Of a stretch of 21,026 nucleotides of DNA, positions 6,875 to 14,316 are shown in pieces. Below the pieces are notes generated by a model, which ran no database searches, was not told the DNA's origin, and saw nothing but the letters and a program-made list of their open reading frames with translations. Numbering within the stretch: position 1 is the stretch's first letter; the number at the start of each line of letters is the position of its first letter. A program made the position numbers and the translations under genes. The DNA is taken from positions 1 through 21,026 of the forward strand of contig CAKPAT010000009.1 of assembly GCA_934133155.1 (NCBI GenBank), given 5' to 3'. The DNA comes from an uncultured Bacilli bacterium. GTDB taxonomy: Bacteria > Bacillota_I > Bacilli_A > RF39 > UBA660.

Positions 6875-7417
6875 ATGGAAGATGTTTTAAAACAAACTGA
6901 AGAGAAAATGCAAGGCTCAATTGAAACTTTGGAAAGACGTTTTGTGAACGTTAGAGCGGGTAGAGCTAATCCGGCTATTTTAGATGGTGTTAAGGTTTCT
7001 TATTATGGAAATTTAACTTCTTTAAAGTCTTTAGCTACTATTTCTATTCCAGAGGCTAGACAGTTAATGATTAAACCTTTTGATAGAAATGCTTTAGGAG
7101 ATATTGAAAAGGGTATTTATGAGGCTAATATTGGCCTTACACCTAATAATAATGGTGAATGTATTATTTTAAATATTCCGGCTTTAACTGAGGAAACTAG
7201 AAAAGAATATGTTAAACAGGTTAAAGGTATTGCTGAAGAAGGTAAAATTAATTTAAGAAATATTAGACAAGATGCGAATAATGAGATTAAGAAGTCTTTA
7301 GTTACTGATGATGAGAAGGATAATTTAACTGATGAAGTTCAAAAGCTTATAGATAAGTACAATAAGATTGTTGATACTAAATTAAAAGAAAAAGAAAATG
7401 AACTTTTAAGTGTGTAA
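6875..7417 (+). CDS. frr: Ribosome recycling factor
   Basis: At 180 aa it is slightly short of the typical 185. It starts MEDVLKQTEEKMQGSIETL and has the conserved 'RRFVNVRAGRANPAILDGVKV', 'YYGN', 'QLMIKPFDRNALGDIEKGI' and 'GLTPNNNGECIILNIPALTEE' motifs, followed by the C-terminal long helix with 'RNIRQDANNEIKK'. It forms the tRNA-like three-helix bundle plus beta-sandwich that, with EF-G, splits post-termination ribosomes. In Bacilli frr normally follows pyrH and tsf; here it has its own promoter and sits next to a divergent DUF1846 gene, so that cluster has been rearranged. The next gene starts 2 bases after its stop. Confidence 0.97.
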   Translation: MEDVLKQTEEKMQGSIETLERRFVNVRAGRANPAILDGVKVSYYGNLTSLKSLATISIPEARQLMIKPFDRNALGDIEKGIYEANIGLTPNNNGECIILNIPALTEETRKEYVKQVKGIAEEGKINLRNIRQDANNEIKKSLVTDDEKDNLTDEVQKLIDKYNKIVDTKLKEKENELLSV

Positions 7418-7419
7418 AT

Positions 7420-8583
7420 ATGTTTGGAAAAAAACAAAGTAAAGAGATTGATATTAAAAAAATTAATGAGGTTACAGATTTATCTTCAAAAGTTTTAAAG
7501 GTTCTTTATTTACTTTTAATTGTGGCGGCTTTATATGTTGCGATTAGGGTTTTTAAAGAGACAAAACTTTTAGATGTTTTATTTACTATTTTAAAAATAG
7601 CTATTCCGCTTTTTATAGGTCTTTTGGTCGCTTGGCTTTTTGATCCTTTTGTAAGATGGCTTGAAGGTCATAAGATTAAACGGACTTTGGGTGCGGTTAT
7701 TACTTATTTGATTATATTTTTAGTTATATTTTTAGTTCTTGTAACTTTAATTCCTCTTTTAACTGATCAGGTTAAGGAGTTTATTAAAATTGCACCGTCT
7801 GTTTTTGATTCTATTAAAACTTTTTGTGTTGATTTACTTAATCATTTGAATGGTACTGGTGTGAATGTTAATGATATTAAGAATCAATTTTTTGATAATT
7901 TCGAAGGTATTGTGACTGGTATAACTCAAACTTTACCAACTACAATTATTAATTTTGTTTCTGGTTTATTTTCTGGTATTGGTACTTTTGTTTTAGGAAT
8001 GATTATTGGATTTTTCTTGATTGTTAGTTTTGATAATAGTTCGGCTTTATTTAATTTTATTCCGAAGAATATTAGAAAAACTAGTATTGAACTTTTTAAT
8101 AATATTAATTATTCTTTGAGAAGATATGTTAAAGGGGCAGTTATTGATTGTAGTGTAATATTTATTTTGACTTCTATTGGTCTTTGGTTAATTGGTCTTA
8201 AGGCTCCGGCTTTATTTGGGTTCTTTTGTGGACTTACAAATATTATTCCTTATGCGGGACCTTATATTGGTGGTGCACCAGCGGCGATTGTTGGATTTAC
8301 TCAAAGTCCGACGATTGGTATTTTAACTATTTGCGTAATTGCGGTTATTCAATTTTTGGAAGGTAATTTCTTGCAACCACTTATTATGTCTAAAACGACT
8401 AAACTACATCCGGTTTCTATTATGCTGGGACTTTTGGTTTTTGGATATTTCTTTGGTATTGTAGGTATGTTACTTTCTACGCCAATTTTAGCTGTTTTGA
8501 AAACTGTTTTTCAATTTTTTGATAAGAAGTATGGACTTTTAAATTATACTTCGGATGACGTTTCTGAAAATATAGACCACTAA
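7420..8583 (+). CDS. AI-2E family transporter (387 aa)
   Basis: A polytopic membrane protein with about 7-8 predicted helices: two near the N-terminus (around residues 28-48 and 55-75), one at 90-112, then after an extracytoplasmic stretch a hydrophobic hairpin (170-200) and a C-terminal bundle. It contains 'FGFFCGLTNIIPYAGPYIGG' and 'IQFLEGNFLQPLIMSKTTKL...HPVSIMLGLLVFG', the diagnostic motifs of PF01594 (TqsA/YueF/YdiK family). Substrates in this family differ: AI-2 export, Na+/H+ exchange and others, so none is assigned. It starts 2 bases after the frr stop without a strong Shine-Dalgarno, implying coupled translation, and ends inside a terminator hairpin, closing the frr operon. Confidence 0.9.
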   Translation: MFGKKQSKEIDIKKINEVTDLSSKVLKVLYLLLIVAALYVAIRVFKETKLLDVLFTILKIAIPLFIGLLVAWLFDPFVRWLEGHKIKRTLGAVITYLIIFLVIFLVLVTLIPLLTDQVKEFIKIAPSVFDSIKTFCVDLLNHLNGTGVNVNDIKNQFFDNFEGIVTGITQTLPTTIINFVSGLFSGIGTFVLGMIIGFFLIVSFDNSSALFNFIPKNIRKTSIELFNNINYSLRRYVKGAVIDCSVIFILTSIGLWLIGLKAPALFGFFCGLTNIIPYAGPYIGGAPAAIVGFTQSPTIGILTICVIAVIQFLEGNFLQPLIMSKTTKLHPVSIMLGLLVFGYFFGIVGMLLSTPILAVLKTVFQFFDKKYGLLNYTSDDVSENIDH

Positions 8584-8595
8584 ATGTGGTTTTTT
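8576..8595 (+). terminator. Terminator overlapping the transporter stop codon
   Basis: ACCAC (8576-8580) pairs with GTGGT (8586-8590) around the loop TAAAT, which contains the stop codon, followed by T5. The stem is short, so termination may be partial and the kinase/alaS genes may receive read-through transcription. Confidence 0.6.
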
Positions 8596-8609
8596 CCTAG
8601 GGGTGATTT

Positions 8610-9152
8610 ATGAAATTATTCATTGTTGCTGGTAAGGCAAGGCATGGTAAGGATACGACGTGCTCTATTATTAAAGATATTTATGAAGAAAAAGGTCTTA
8701 AGGTTATTAATTTATCTTATGGCAGTTATATTAAAATGTATGCACAAAAGATTAGTAATTGGGATGGTAATGAAGAGACTAAACCGCGAGAACTTTTGCA
8801 GAAACTGGGCACGGATATTATTAGACATAAGATTGATTATAATTTTTTTGTTAACAGGATTTGTGAGGATATTTTAGTTTACAGTTATTTTTTTGATGTG
8901 ATTACTATATCGGATGCACGTTTTGTCAATGAAATTGAAATTCCTAAAAGTAAATTTGATAATGTGATAACTATTCATGTAGAAAGAGCTGGATATACTG
9001 GTAATTTAACGAGTGGTGAGCTTAAACATGAAACAGAAGTTGCTTTAGACAGTTTTACTGATTATGATTTTATTTTAAAAAATAATGGTACGATTGATGA
9101 TTTAAAAAATAATGTTTTAGAAATTATTAAGGAGGTAGAACATGAATCTTAA
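8610..9152 (+). CDS. P-loop kinase, deoxynucleoside monophosphate kinase-like (180 aa)
   Basis: The ribosome binding site AGGGGTGA sits 5 bases before the ATG. The N-terminal strand and P-loop read FIVAGKARHGKDTT (Walker A G8-x4-GKDT), and the protein continues with 'GTDIIR', then 'ITISDARFVNEIEI', a Walker B/lid region like the 'DVRFPNE' motif of phage T4 gp1-type dNMP kinases and related bacterial proteins. That family phosphorylates dNMPs to dNDPs; the exact substrate here cannot be read from sequence, and another small-molecule kinase role is possible. The last 11 bases overlap the start of alaS, and the alaS ribosome binding site (AAGGAGGT) lies within this gene, so the two are cotranscribed. 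Confidence 0.72.
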   Translation: MKLFIVAGKARHGKDTTCSIIKDIYEEKGLKVINLSYGSYIKMYAQKISNWDGNEETKPRELLQKLGTDIIRHKIDYNFFVNRICEDILVYSYFFDVITISDARFVNEIEIPKSKFDNVITIHVERAGYTGNLTSGELKHETEVALDSFTDYDFILKNNGTIDDLKNNVLEIIKEVEHES

Positions 9153-10881
9153 GGATTTATATATTGATTTTTTTAAGGAACATGGACATAAACAAATTCC
9201 AAGTAGTCCAATTGTTCCAGAAAATGATCCAACTGTTCTTTTTAATACAGCTGGAATGCAACCACTTATACCATATTTAATGGGTGAACCTCACCCTTAT
9301 GGTAAAAGACTTTGTGATTATCAAAAGTGTGTTAGACTTACTGATTTAGAGGAAATCGGTGATAAAACGCATCATACTTTTTTTGAAATGCTTGGTAATT
9401 GGAGTTTAGGAGATTATTTTAAAAAAGAGGCAATTAACTATAGTTTTGAGTTTTTGACTAAGGTTTTAAATATTCCTTTAGAAAGACTAGCGATTACGGT
9501 TTTTGCAGGTGATGAGAAAATACCACGTGATGAGGTTTCAGCTTCTATTTGGAGAGAGCTTGGCGTTTCTTCTTCAAGGATTGCTTATTTGGGCAAGGAT
9601 GATAATTTTTGGATAGCGGGGGATGCTGGTCCATGTGGTAGTGACACGGAAATTTTCTATTTTAGAAGCGATGATCCTATTCCTGAAGTTTTTGATCCCG
9701 AAGATGACAGATGGGTTGAGATTTGGAACAATGTTTTCATGGAGTTTTATCAAGATGAGAATGGCAATATAAGTGAACTTAAACAGAAAAATGTTGATAC
9801 TGGTATGGGTGTTGAAAGAGTTGTTGCCGTTTTAGAGGAAGTAGACGATAATTACAAGTCTTCTATTTGGAAAGATGTAATTAGTCTTTTAGAAGAAATT
9901 ACTGGTCTTAGTTACGAAGGACATGAAAAAGAAATGAGAATTGTGGCTGATCATATTAGAACAGCTGTGTTTATTTCAGCTGATCCTGCAGGTATTAAAC
10001 CAAGTAATACTGATCAAGGTTACATTTTAAGGAGACTTATTAGGCGTGCTATTAGGTATGCAAGAAGACTTAAGATTGATATTAATAGTGATTTTGATAA
10101 AAGAATTGCTCTTTTGATTATTGATAAGTATGCTAAATATTACAGTGAACTTTCTTTAAATAAAGATATAGTTTTAGAAGTTTTAGCAAATGAAAAAGTT
10201 AAATTTAGTAGAACTTTGGAAAAGGGTTTGAAAGAGTTTGATAAGCTCGCTACTTCTAATATTGATAAGGATACAGCTTTTAAGCTTTATGACACTTATG
10301 GTTTTCCTATTGAGCTTACTTTAGAAGAGGCTACTGATAGAGGTTTTAGTGTTGATGTTACTGGTTTTTATGAAAAATTCAAAGAACATCAAGAAAAGTC
10401 TAGAACGGCTTCTAATGGTAAGTTTAAGGGTGGTTTAGCTGGTCACAGTGATATTGAGATTAAGTATCATACGGCAACACATTTACTTAATGCGGCTTTA
10501 AAAAAGGTTATTGGACCATCTGTTTATCAAATGGGTAGTAACATTAATATGGATAGACTTCGCTTTGATTTTCCTTGTGATCATAAGTTAACTGAAGAAG
10601 AGAAAACTAAGGTTGAAGATTTGGTTAATGAATGGATTAGGGAAGATCTAATTGTTACAAGAGATGAAATGAGCAAAGAAGAAGCTGTTGCTTCTGGTGC
10701 TGAATGTTCATTTATTGATAGATACCCTGATATGGTTACTGTTTATAGTATTGGAGATGTATCACGTGAACTTTGTGGCGGTCCACATGTTAAAAATACG
10801 GGTGTGCTAGGTCATTTCCATATTATTAAAGAGGAAGCTAGTAGTAGTGGCGTTAGAAGAATAAAGGCAGTCCTTGATTAG
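9142..10881 (+). CDS. alaS: Alanyl-tRNA synthetase, compact form lacking the C-terminal region
   Basis: A perfect AAGGAGGT precedes the ATG. Residues 1 to about 410 form a normal class II AlaRS catalytic and tRNA-recognition core: 'VLFNTAGMQPL', 'HHTFFEMLGNWSLGDYFK' (motif 2), 'WNNVFMEF', 'GMGVERVVAVLE' (motif 3) and 'VADHIRTAVF'. The editing domain follows, with Zn-site motifs HTATH (443-447) and CGGPH (545-549), and the protein ends 'SGVRRIKAVLD' at 579 residues. Typical AlaRS is about 870 residues. Two parts are missing: the beta-barrel segment before the editing domain (the usual 'TPFYAESGGQ.GD' motif) and everything after SGVRRI (coiled linker and DHHA1/C-Ala). A terminator hairpin is built around the stop codon, so the short form looks settled rather than freshly truncated. 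It should still charge and edit Ala-tRNA. Confidence 0.93.
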   Translation: MNLKDLYIDFFKEHGHKQIPSSPIVPENDPTVLFNTAGMQPLIPYLMGEPHPYGKRLCDYQKCVRLTDLEEIGDKTHHTFFEMLGNWSLGDYFKKEAINYSFEFLTKVLNIPLERLAITVFAGDEKIPRDEVSASIWRELGVSSSRIAYLGKDDNFWIAGDAGPCGSDTEIFYFRSDDPIPEVFDPEDDRWVEIWNNVFMEFYQDENGNISELKQKNVDTGMGVERVVAVLEEVDDNYKSSIWKDVISLLEEITGLSYEGHEKEMRIVADHIRTAVFISADPAGIKPSNTDQGYILRRLIRRAIRYARRLKIDINSDFDKRIALLIIDKYAKYYSELSLNKDIVLEVLANEKVKFSRTLEKGLKEFDKLATSNIDKDTAFKLYDTYGFPIELTLEEATDRGFSVDVTGFYEKFKEHQEKSRTASNGKFKGGLAGHSDIEIKYHTATHLLNAALKKVIGPSVYQMGSNINMDRLRFDFPCDHKLTEEEKTKVEDLVNEWIREDLIVTRDEMSKEEAVASGAECSFIDRYPDMVTVYSIGDVSRELCGGPHVKNTGVLGHFHIIKEEASSSGVRRIKAVLD

Positions 10882-10892
10882 GATTGCTTTTA
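10863..10892 (+). terminator. Terminator overlapping the alaS stop codon
   Basis: GCAGTCC (10867-10873) pairs with GGATTGC (10881-10887, one G-T pair); flanking A and T bases extend the stem to 10863 and 10891. The TAG stop (10879-10881) lies in the loop and the start of the 3' arm, and T4 follows. Confidence 0.7.
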
Positions 10893-11084
10893 TATGTTAG
10901 AAAAATAAATTGATGAAGTTTTAGATGATTATTTGTTTGTTATTATAGAAAAAAAAGGTAGTTTGTTATTTATAAGTTTAAATTTTGTTAATTTTTTATC
11001 GGGTGATTTGAGAAAAACTAAAAAAAAATGACTTTACACATTATATGATAAGTGTTCTTTAATTTTTGTTTGTAAGAAGCTCTA

Positions 11085-11113
11085 TTGACAAAATGGGGTT
11101 TTTTTGAGAAAAT
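11085..11113 (+). promoter_or_regulatory. Possible promoter upstream of gpsB
   Basis: A consensus TTGACA (11085-11090) with GAAAAT (4 of 6) 17 bases on, about 28 bases before the gpsB start. The 10893-11084 stretch before it is AT-rich with no gene; a TTTACA near 11035 with TATGAT near 11045 could be a second start. Confidence 0.45.
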
Positions 11114-11140
11114 TGTTGTGGTAGGAAAGAGGGGATATGC

Positions 11141-11464
11141 TTGCTTCAGGATAGATTATTGCTTACGCCAAAGGATATTTTGGAAAAAGAGTTTAAAATT
11201 GATACGAGAGGGTATAGACCTCAAGAAGTTGATAAGTATTTGGATGATATTATAAGTGATTATGATGTGATGATTTCGGCTATCAAGGATTTAGAGAAGG
11301 ATAAGAAGGATCTTATTGACGAAAATATTAGATTAAAACAGGAAATTCGTAATGTACGTATGAAGCTTGATGTTTTAAAGGATTCTAGTGTGAATGAGGT
11401 TTCTAATGCTGATTTGCTTAGAAGACTTTCTAATTTAGAAAAAATTATATATGGAGATAAATAA
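11141..11464 (+). CDS. gpsB: GpsB/DivIVA-like cell division protein (107 aa)
   Basis: It starts at TTG (11141) with AAAGAGGGG 6 bases upstream; the nearby ATG at 11137 is in another frame and stops after five codons. The N-terminal motif 'LTPKDILEKEFKIDTRGYRPQEVDKYLDDI' is the DivIVA/GpsB lipid- and partner-binding domain, followed by a coiled coil (about 45-80) and a short C-terminal trimerisation-like helix ('LLRRLSNLEKIIYG'). The length matches GpsB (about 100 aa) rather than full DivIVA. GpsB coordinates septal and peripheral peptidoglycan synthesis and binds PBPs at midcell. As in Bacillus and relatives, it is immediately followed by rnpB; its stop codon lies inside the first helix of that RNA. 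Confidence 0.88.
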   Translation: MLQDRLLLTPKDILEKEFKIDTRGYRPQEVDKYLDDIISDYDVMISAIKDLEKDKKDLIDENIRLKQEIRNVRMKLDVLKDSSVNEVSNADLLRRLSNLEKIIYGDK

Positions 11465-11829
11465 TATTTTGACAAACGCTGCATTTTTTATAATGTAGAG
11501 GAAAGTCCATGCTTGCACATTCCTGAGATGGATGTAGTGATTGTGCACAGGGAATAAATAACCTGTGGTAGTCTTTGTGATTAACGGCTTTTTTAAAACC
11601 TAAGTCTTGGTGATATGGTTTTAATATGTAAAGTGCCGCAGTGACGATGCTTTTAGAAATAAAAGAGTGAAACGTGGTAAACCCCACAAGCAAGAAACCC
11701 AAATTTTGGTAGGGGAGCTCAATAAGGAAGAATTTGAATTTCTTATGAGACTGGTTTTATGACCGGTAGATAGATGTTTGTCGCCTAGAGATAGGAACAG
11801 AACATGGCTTATAAAATATTATTTTTTTT
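11461..11829 (+). ncRNA. rnpB: RNase P RNA, Bacillus type (type B)
   Basis: The catalytic RNA of RNase P, which removes tRNA 5' leaders. The signature GAGGAAAGTCC (11498-11508), preceded by CGCTGCA as in Bacillus, and the 3' ACAGAACATGGCTTATA (from about 11798) are clear. So are the internal GTGAAACGTGGTAAACCCC segment and the AGGGGAGCTC segment. Helix P1 can be drawn exactly: ATAATATTTT (11461-11470) with AAAATATTAT (11813-11822), followed by T8, which makes P1 part of the terminator. The 5' end therefore coincides with the gpsB stop codon (11462-11464). The TTGACA and TATAAT at 11469 and 11489 lie inside the RNA with a 14-base spacing, so they are probably coincidental; the real promoter must lie within gpsB and I cannot place it. 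Confidence 0.95.
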
Positions 11830-11845
11830 GATTTATGGTGATTTT

Positions 11846-12307
11846 ATGAAAGAAATTGGTGAGAAACTTAAAGCGGCTCGTGAAAGTATGGGTGTTTCTA
11901 TTGAAGAGGTGGCGGAAGATTTAAAAATGCGTCCATCACAGATAGAAAATATTGAGGAAGGTAATTCTGATGCTTTTAAGGATATGTTTGATTTAAAGTA
12001 TTTTATTCGTGATTACGCGAAGTACTTGGGTCTTAATAAAGAAGATTTGGTTGACGAATTTAATGAGTATTTATTTGATTATACTTCTAGGCTTTCTTTG
12101 AGTGATATTAAGGAAGCTAAACGTAAGAGTAATAAAAAAATTAGGTCGCCTTATACGATAGAAAAGAAGAACAATTTTTTTGTTATCCTTTTGGTTTTAT
12201 ATTTGATTATTGCTTTGCTTATTGGCGTTATTGTTTATTTTATTATGAATTTGAATAGTGATGATAATGATAATTTTACTGATGGCACTATTATTACGAG
12301 TAAATAG
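11846..12307 (+). CDS. RodZ/YmfM-like membrane HTH protein (153 aa)
   Basis: The start at 11846 (GGTGA 5 bases upstream) is chosen because the longer in-frame start at 11804 lies inside the 3' end of the RNase P RNA. Residues 1-70 form an HTH_25/Xre-type domain ('IGEKLKAARESMGVSIEEVA...DLKMRPSQIENIEEGN'), followed by a basic juxtamembrane stretch, one membrane helix (about 111-133) and a short, acidic extracytoplasmic tail. RodZ links MreB filaments to the elongation machinery; this version lacks the large periplasmic beta-domain of E. coli RodZ. The gene lies just before pgsA, as ymfM does in Bacillus subtilis. A function in cell shape is inferred from family and position. Confidence 0.83.
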   Translation: MKEIGEKLKAARESMGVSIEEVAEDLKMRPSQIENIEEGNSDAFKDMFDLKYFIRDYAKYLGLNKEDLVDEFNEYLFDYTSRLSLSDIKEAKRKSNKKIRSPYTIEKKNNFFVILLVLYLIIALLIGVIVYFIMNLNSDDNDNFTDGTIITSK

Positions 12308-12316
12308 GAGGTATTT

Positions 12317-12916
12317 ATGAATTTACCTAATAAACTTACGATGTTTAGAATTTTTTTAACTTTTTTAGTAATTTTTATTTTACTTTTTCCATTTTCAGCT
12401 ATGGGAATTAATGAATCTAAAATTTTTGTTAATGAATCTATTGTTATTAATATTAAATATATAATTGCTGGTGTTATTTTCATTATTGCGTCTATTACGG
12501 ATTTTGTTGATGGTTATATTGCACGCAAGCACAATATGGTAACTGATTTTGGTAAGATGATGGATGCGATTGCGGATAAGATTTTGGTTAATTCTGTTTT
12601 AATTATTTTGTCTGCACAAGGTTTTGTTCATCCACTTATTCCAGTTATTATTATTGTTAGAGATACGTTTGTTAATTCTATTAAAATGGTTGCCGGTAGT
12701 CATGGTAATGTGGTGGCTGCTATTAAGACTGGCAAATTTAAGACAGCTACTTTAATGGTTGGGATTATTTTGACTTTATTTTATGATATGCCTTTTGAAC
12801 TTTGGAATTTACATGTATCTGACTTTTTGCTTATTTTAGCAGCTGCACTTTCTATTTTATCTGGTATTCAGTATTATTCAATGAACAAGCAATATATTTT
12901 AGAAGGAGATAAGTAA
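12317..12916 (+). CDS. pgsA: CDP-diacylglycerol--glycerol-3-phosphate 3-phosphatidyltransferase
   Basis: GGAGGT lies 5 bases before the ATG. The product is 199 aa, with 'NLPNKLTMFRI' at the N-terminus and the full CDP-alcohol phosphotransferase signature D62-x2-D65-G-x2-A-R-x8-G79-x3-D83-x3-D87, plus about six membrane helices. The enzyme makes phosphatidylglycerol phosphate, the first committed step to phosphatidylglycerol and cardiolipin, at the cytoplasmic membrane. It is cotranscribed with the RodZ-like gene 9 bases upstream. The Bacillus order is ymfM-pgsA-cinA-recA; cinA is absent here. A weak hairpin spanning the stop codon closes the operon. Confidence 0.95.
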   Translation: MNLPNKLTMFRIFLTFLVIFILLFPFSAMGINESKIFVNESIVINIKYIIAGVIFIIASITDFVDGYIARKHNMVTDFGKMMDAIADKILVNSVLIILSAQGFVHPLIPVIIIVRDTFVNSIKMVAGSHGNVVAAIKTGKFKTATLMVGIILTLFYDMPFELWNLHVSDFLLILAAALSILSGIQYYSMNKQYILEGDK

Positions 12917-12928
12917 TTTCCTTTTTTT
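12903..12928 (+). terminator. Weak terminator around the pgsA stop codon
   Basis: AAGGA (12903-12907) pairs with TCCTT (12919-12923) with the TAA stop (12914-12916) in the loop, followed by a T-run. The stem is only 5 bp, so efficiency is uncertain. Confidence 0.45.
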
Positions 12929-13014
12929 GTGTTTGTTTTTTTATGAATTTCGGAAATTTATTTAGGATAATTTGGCAATTTTGTTTGATTTTTTGGTTAA
13001 TTTGGTATTTTAAT

Positions 13015-13065
13015 AAACGAATGTTCGCTAAAAGTGTTGACATTTGTTTTTTTATATTATAGAAT
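13015..13065 (+). promoter_or_regulatory. recA promoter with LexA (SOS) box-like operator
   Basis: AAAC-GAAT-GTTC (13015-13026) differs from the Gram-positive LexA core GAAC-N4-GTTC by one base and is followed by G as in the consensus. The promoter is TTGACA (13037-13042), 17 bases, TAGAAT (13060-13065). The operator ends 10 bases before the -35, a position where bound LexA would hinder polymerase. The GGGAGGA ribosome binding site and the recA ATG (13090) follow. Confidence 0.7.
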
Positions 13066-13089
13066 GTTTATGTAAAGGGAGGAAATATA

Positions 13090-14115
13090 ATGGCAAAAAC
13101 AACTACTGATAATGATCAGAATTTAAAACAGGTTTTAGCAGATATTGAAAAACAATTTGGTAAGGGTTCAATTATGCGTTTAGGTGATAATGAACATATG
13201 GAAATTGATGTTATTCCTAGTGGTAGTATTGCACTTGATGTTGCATTAGGAATTGGTGGTTATCCTAAGGGCAGAATTATTGAGATATATGGTCCTGAGT
13301 CTAGTGGTAAAACTACTTTTGCACTTCATGCGATTGCTGAGGCTCAAAAATTAGGTGGAAAGGTTGCTTTTATTGATGCTGAAAATTCTCTAGATCCTAA
13401 ATATGCGTCTCGTTTGGGGGTTAATATTGATGATTTACTTCTTTCGCAGCCAGATAATGGAGAACAGGCTTTAGAAATTGCTGAGGCTTTAGTTCGTAGT
13501 GGAGCTATTAGTATTATTGTTATTGATTCTGTTGCGGCTTTGGTTCCTAAGGCGGAAATTGAAGGTGAAATGGGGGATACTCATGTTGGACTTCAAGCTA
13601 GACTTATGAGTCAAGCACTTAGAAAACTTGCTGGTATTATCAATAAAACTGGTACTGTTGCGATTTTTATTAATCAGCTTCGTGAAAAGGTTGGAGTTTC
13701 TTATGGTAATCCTGAGGTTACTCCTGGTGGAAGAGCTCTTAAGTTTTATTCTTCTATTAGGTTAGATATTAGACGAAGTGAGCAAATTAAATCTGGAACT
13801 GACATTATTGGTAATAAGGTTAACGTTAAAGTTGTTAAGAATAAAATGGCACCACCTTTTAAGTCTTGCCAGGTTGATATTATGTATGGAACTGGTATTT
13901 CTCATGAGGGTGAGCTTATTGATTTAGGATCAGAGGCTTCTATCATTGATAAGGCTGGTGCGTGGTATTCTTATAATGGTGAAAAGATTGGTCAAGGTAA
14001 AGAAAATGTTAAGGAATTTTTAAAGAATAACCCGAAGATTAATGAGGAAATTTCTAAGAGGGTTCGTGAGCATTATAATATTTTAAAAGAAAAAAAGTCA
14101 AAAAGTGAAAAATAG
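13090..14115 (+). CDS. recA: RecA recombinase
   Basis: At 341 aa it has full family length. Walker A is GPESSGKT (68-75), Walker B includes '[12 protein letters not shown]', and the MAW/L2 region reads '[35 protein letters not shown]'. The N-terminal '[21 protein letters not shown]' is typical, and the short Lys-rich C-terminus replaces the acidic tail of enterobacteria. It forms the ATP-dependent filament on ssDNA for homologous pairing and stimulates LexA self-cleavage. The upstream LexA-box-like site suggests SOS autoregulation. The gene is monocistronic, with its own promoter and a terminator that begins within the last codons. Confidence 0.98.
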   Translation: MAKTTTDNDQNLKQVLADIEKQFGKGSIMRLGDNEHMEIDVIPSGSIALDVALGIGGYPKGRIIEIYGPESSGKTTFALHAIAEAQKLGGKVAFIDAENSLDPKYASRLGVNIDDLLLSQPDNGEQALEIAEALVRSGAISIIVIDSVAALVPKAEIEGEMGDTHVGLQARLMSQALRKLAGIINKTGTVAIFINQLREKVGVSYGNPEVTPGGRALKFYSSIRLDIRRSEQIKSGTDIIGNKVNVKVVKNKMAPPFKSCQVDIMYGTGISHEGELIDLGSEASIIDKAGAWYSYNGEKIGQGKENVKEFLKNNPKINEEISKRVREHYNILKEKKSKSEK

Positions 14116-14124
14116 ACTTTTTTT
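14090..14124 (+). terminator. recA terminator overlapping its 3' end
   Basis: AAAAAAAGTC (14090-14099) is the exact complement of GACTTTTTTT (14115-14124), forming a 10 bp stem. The last codons and the TAG stop (14113-14115) lie in the loop and at its edge. Confidence 0.75.
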
Positions 14125-14316
14125 GATTATATAGATATTTTAAAATTGTAAATAATTTTTGCATATTTGACGTACGTAAAAAATACTCTGTAATTTTGTG
14201 CGGTTGGTTGATACCATGAGTAATAAATGATAGACAAAATTTATTTTAATGCACTGCGGGTGTAAATATAATGAGAACGAATAAGGATTGAAAAACTGCT
14301 AAAGAGTATAACTTTG

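Noticed and set aside
11469..11494. TTGACA and TATAAT as an rnpB promoter
   Set aside because: The spacing is 14 bases and both boxes fall inside the RNase P RNA (P1 and the CGCTGCA...TGTAG helix), so they are probably coincidental.
11445..11702. Minus-strand 85 aa open frame
   Set aside because: It lies entirely across the RNase P RNA gene and has no protein-like features of a known family.
11804..11845. N-terminal extension of the RodZ-like protein from 11804
   Set aside because: It would be translated from the 3' end and terminator of RNase P RNA; the ATG at 11846 has a ribosome binding site and gives the normal HTH start.
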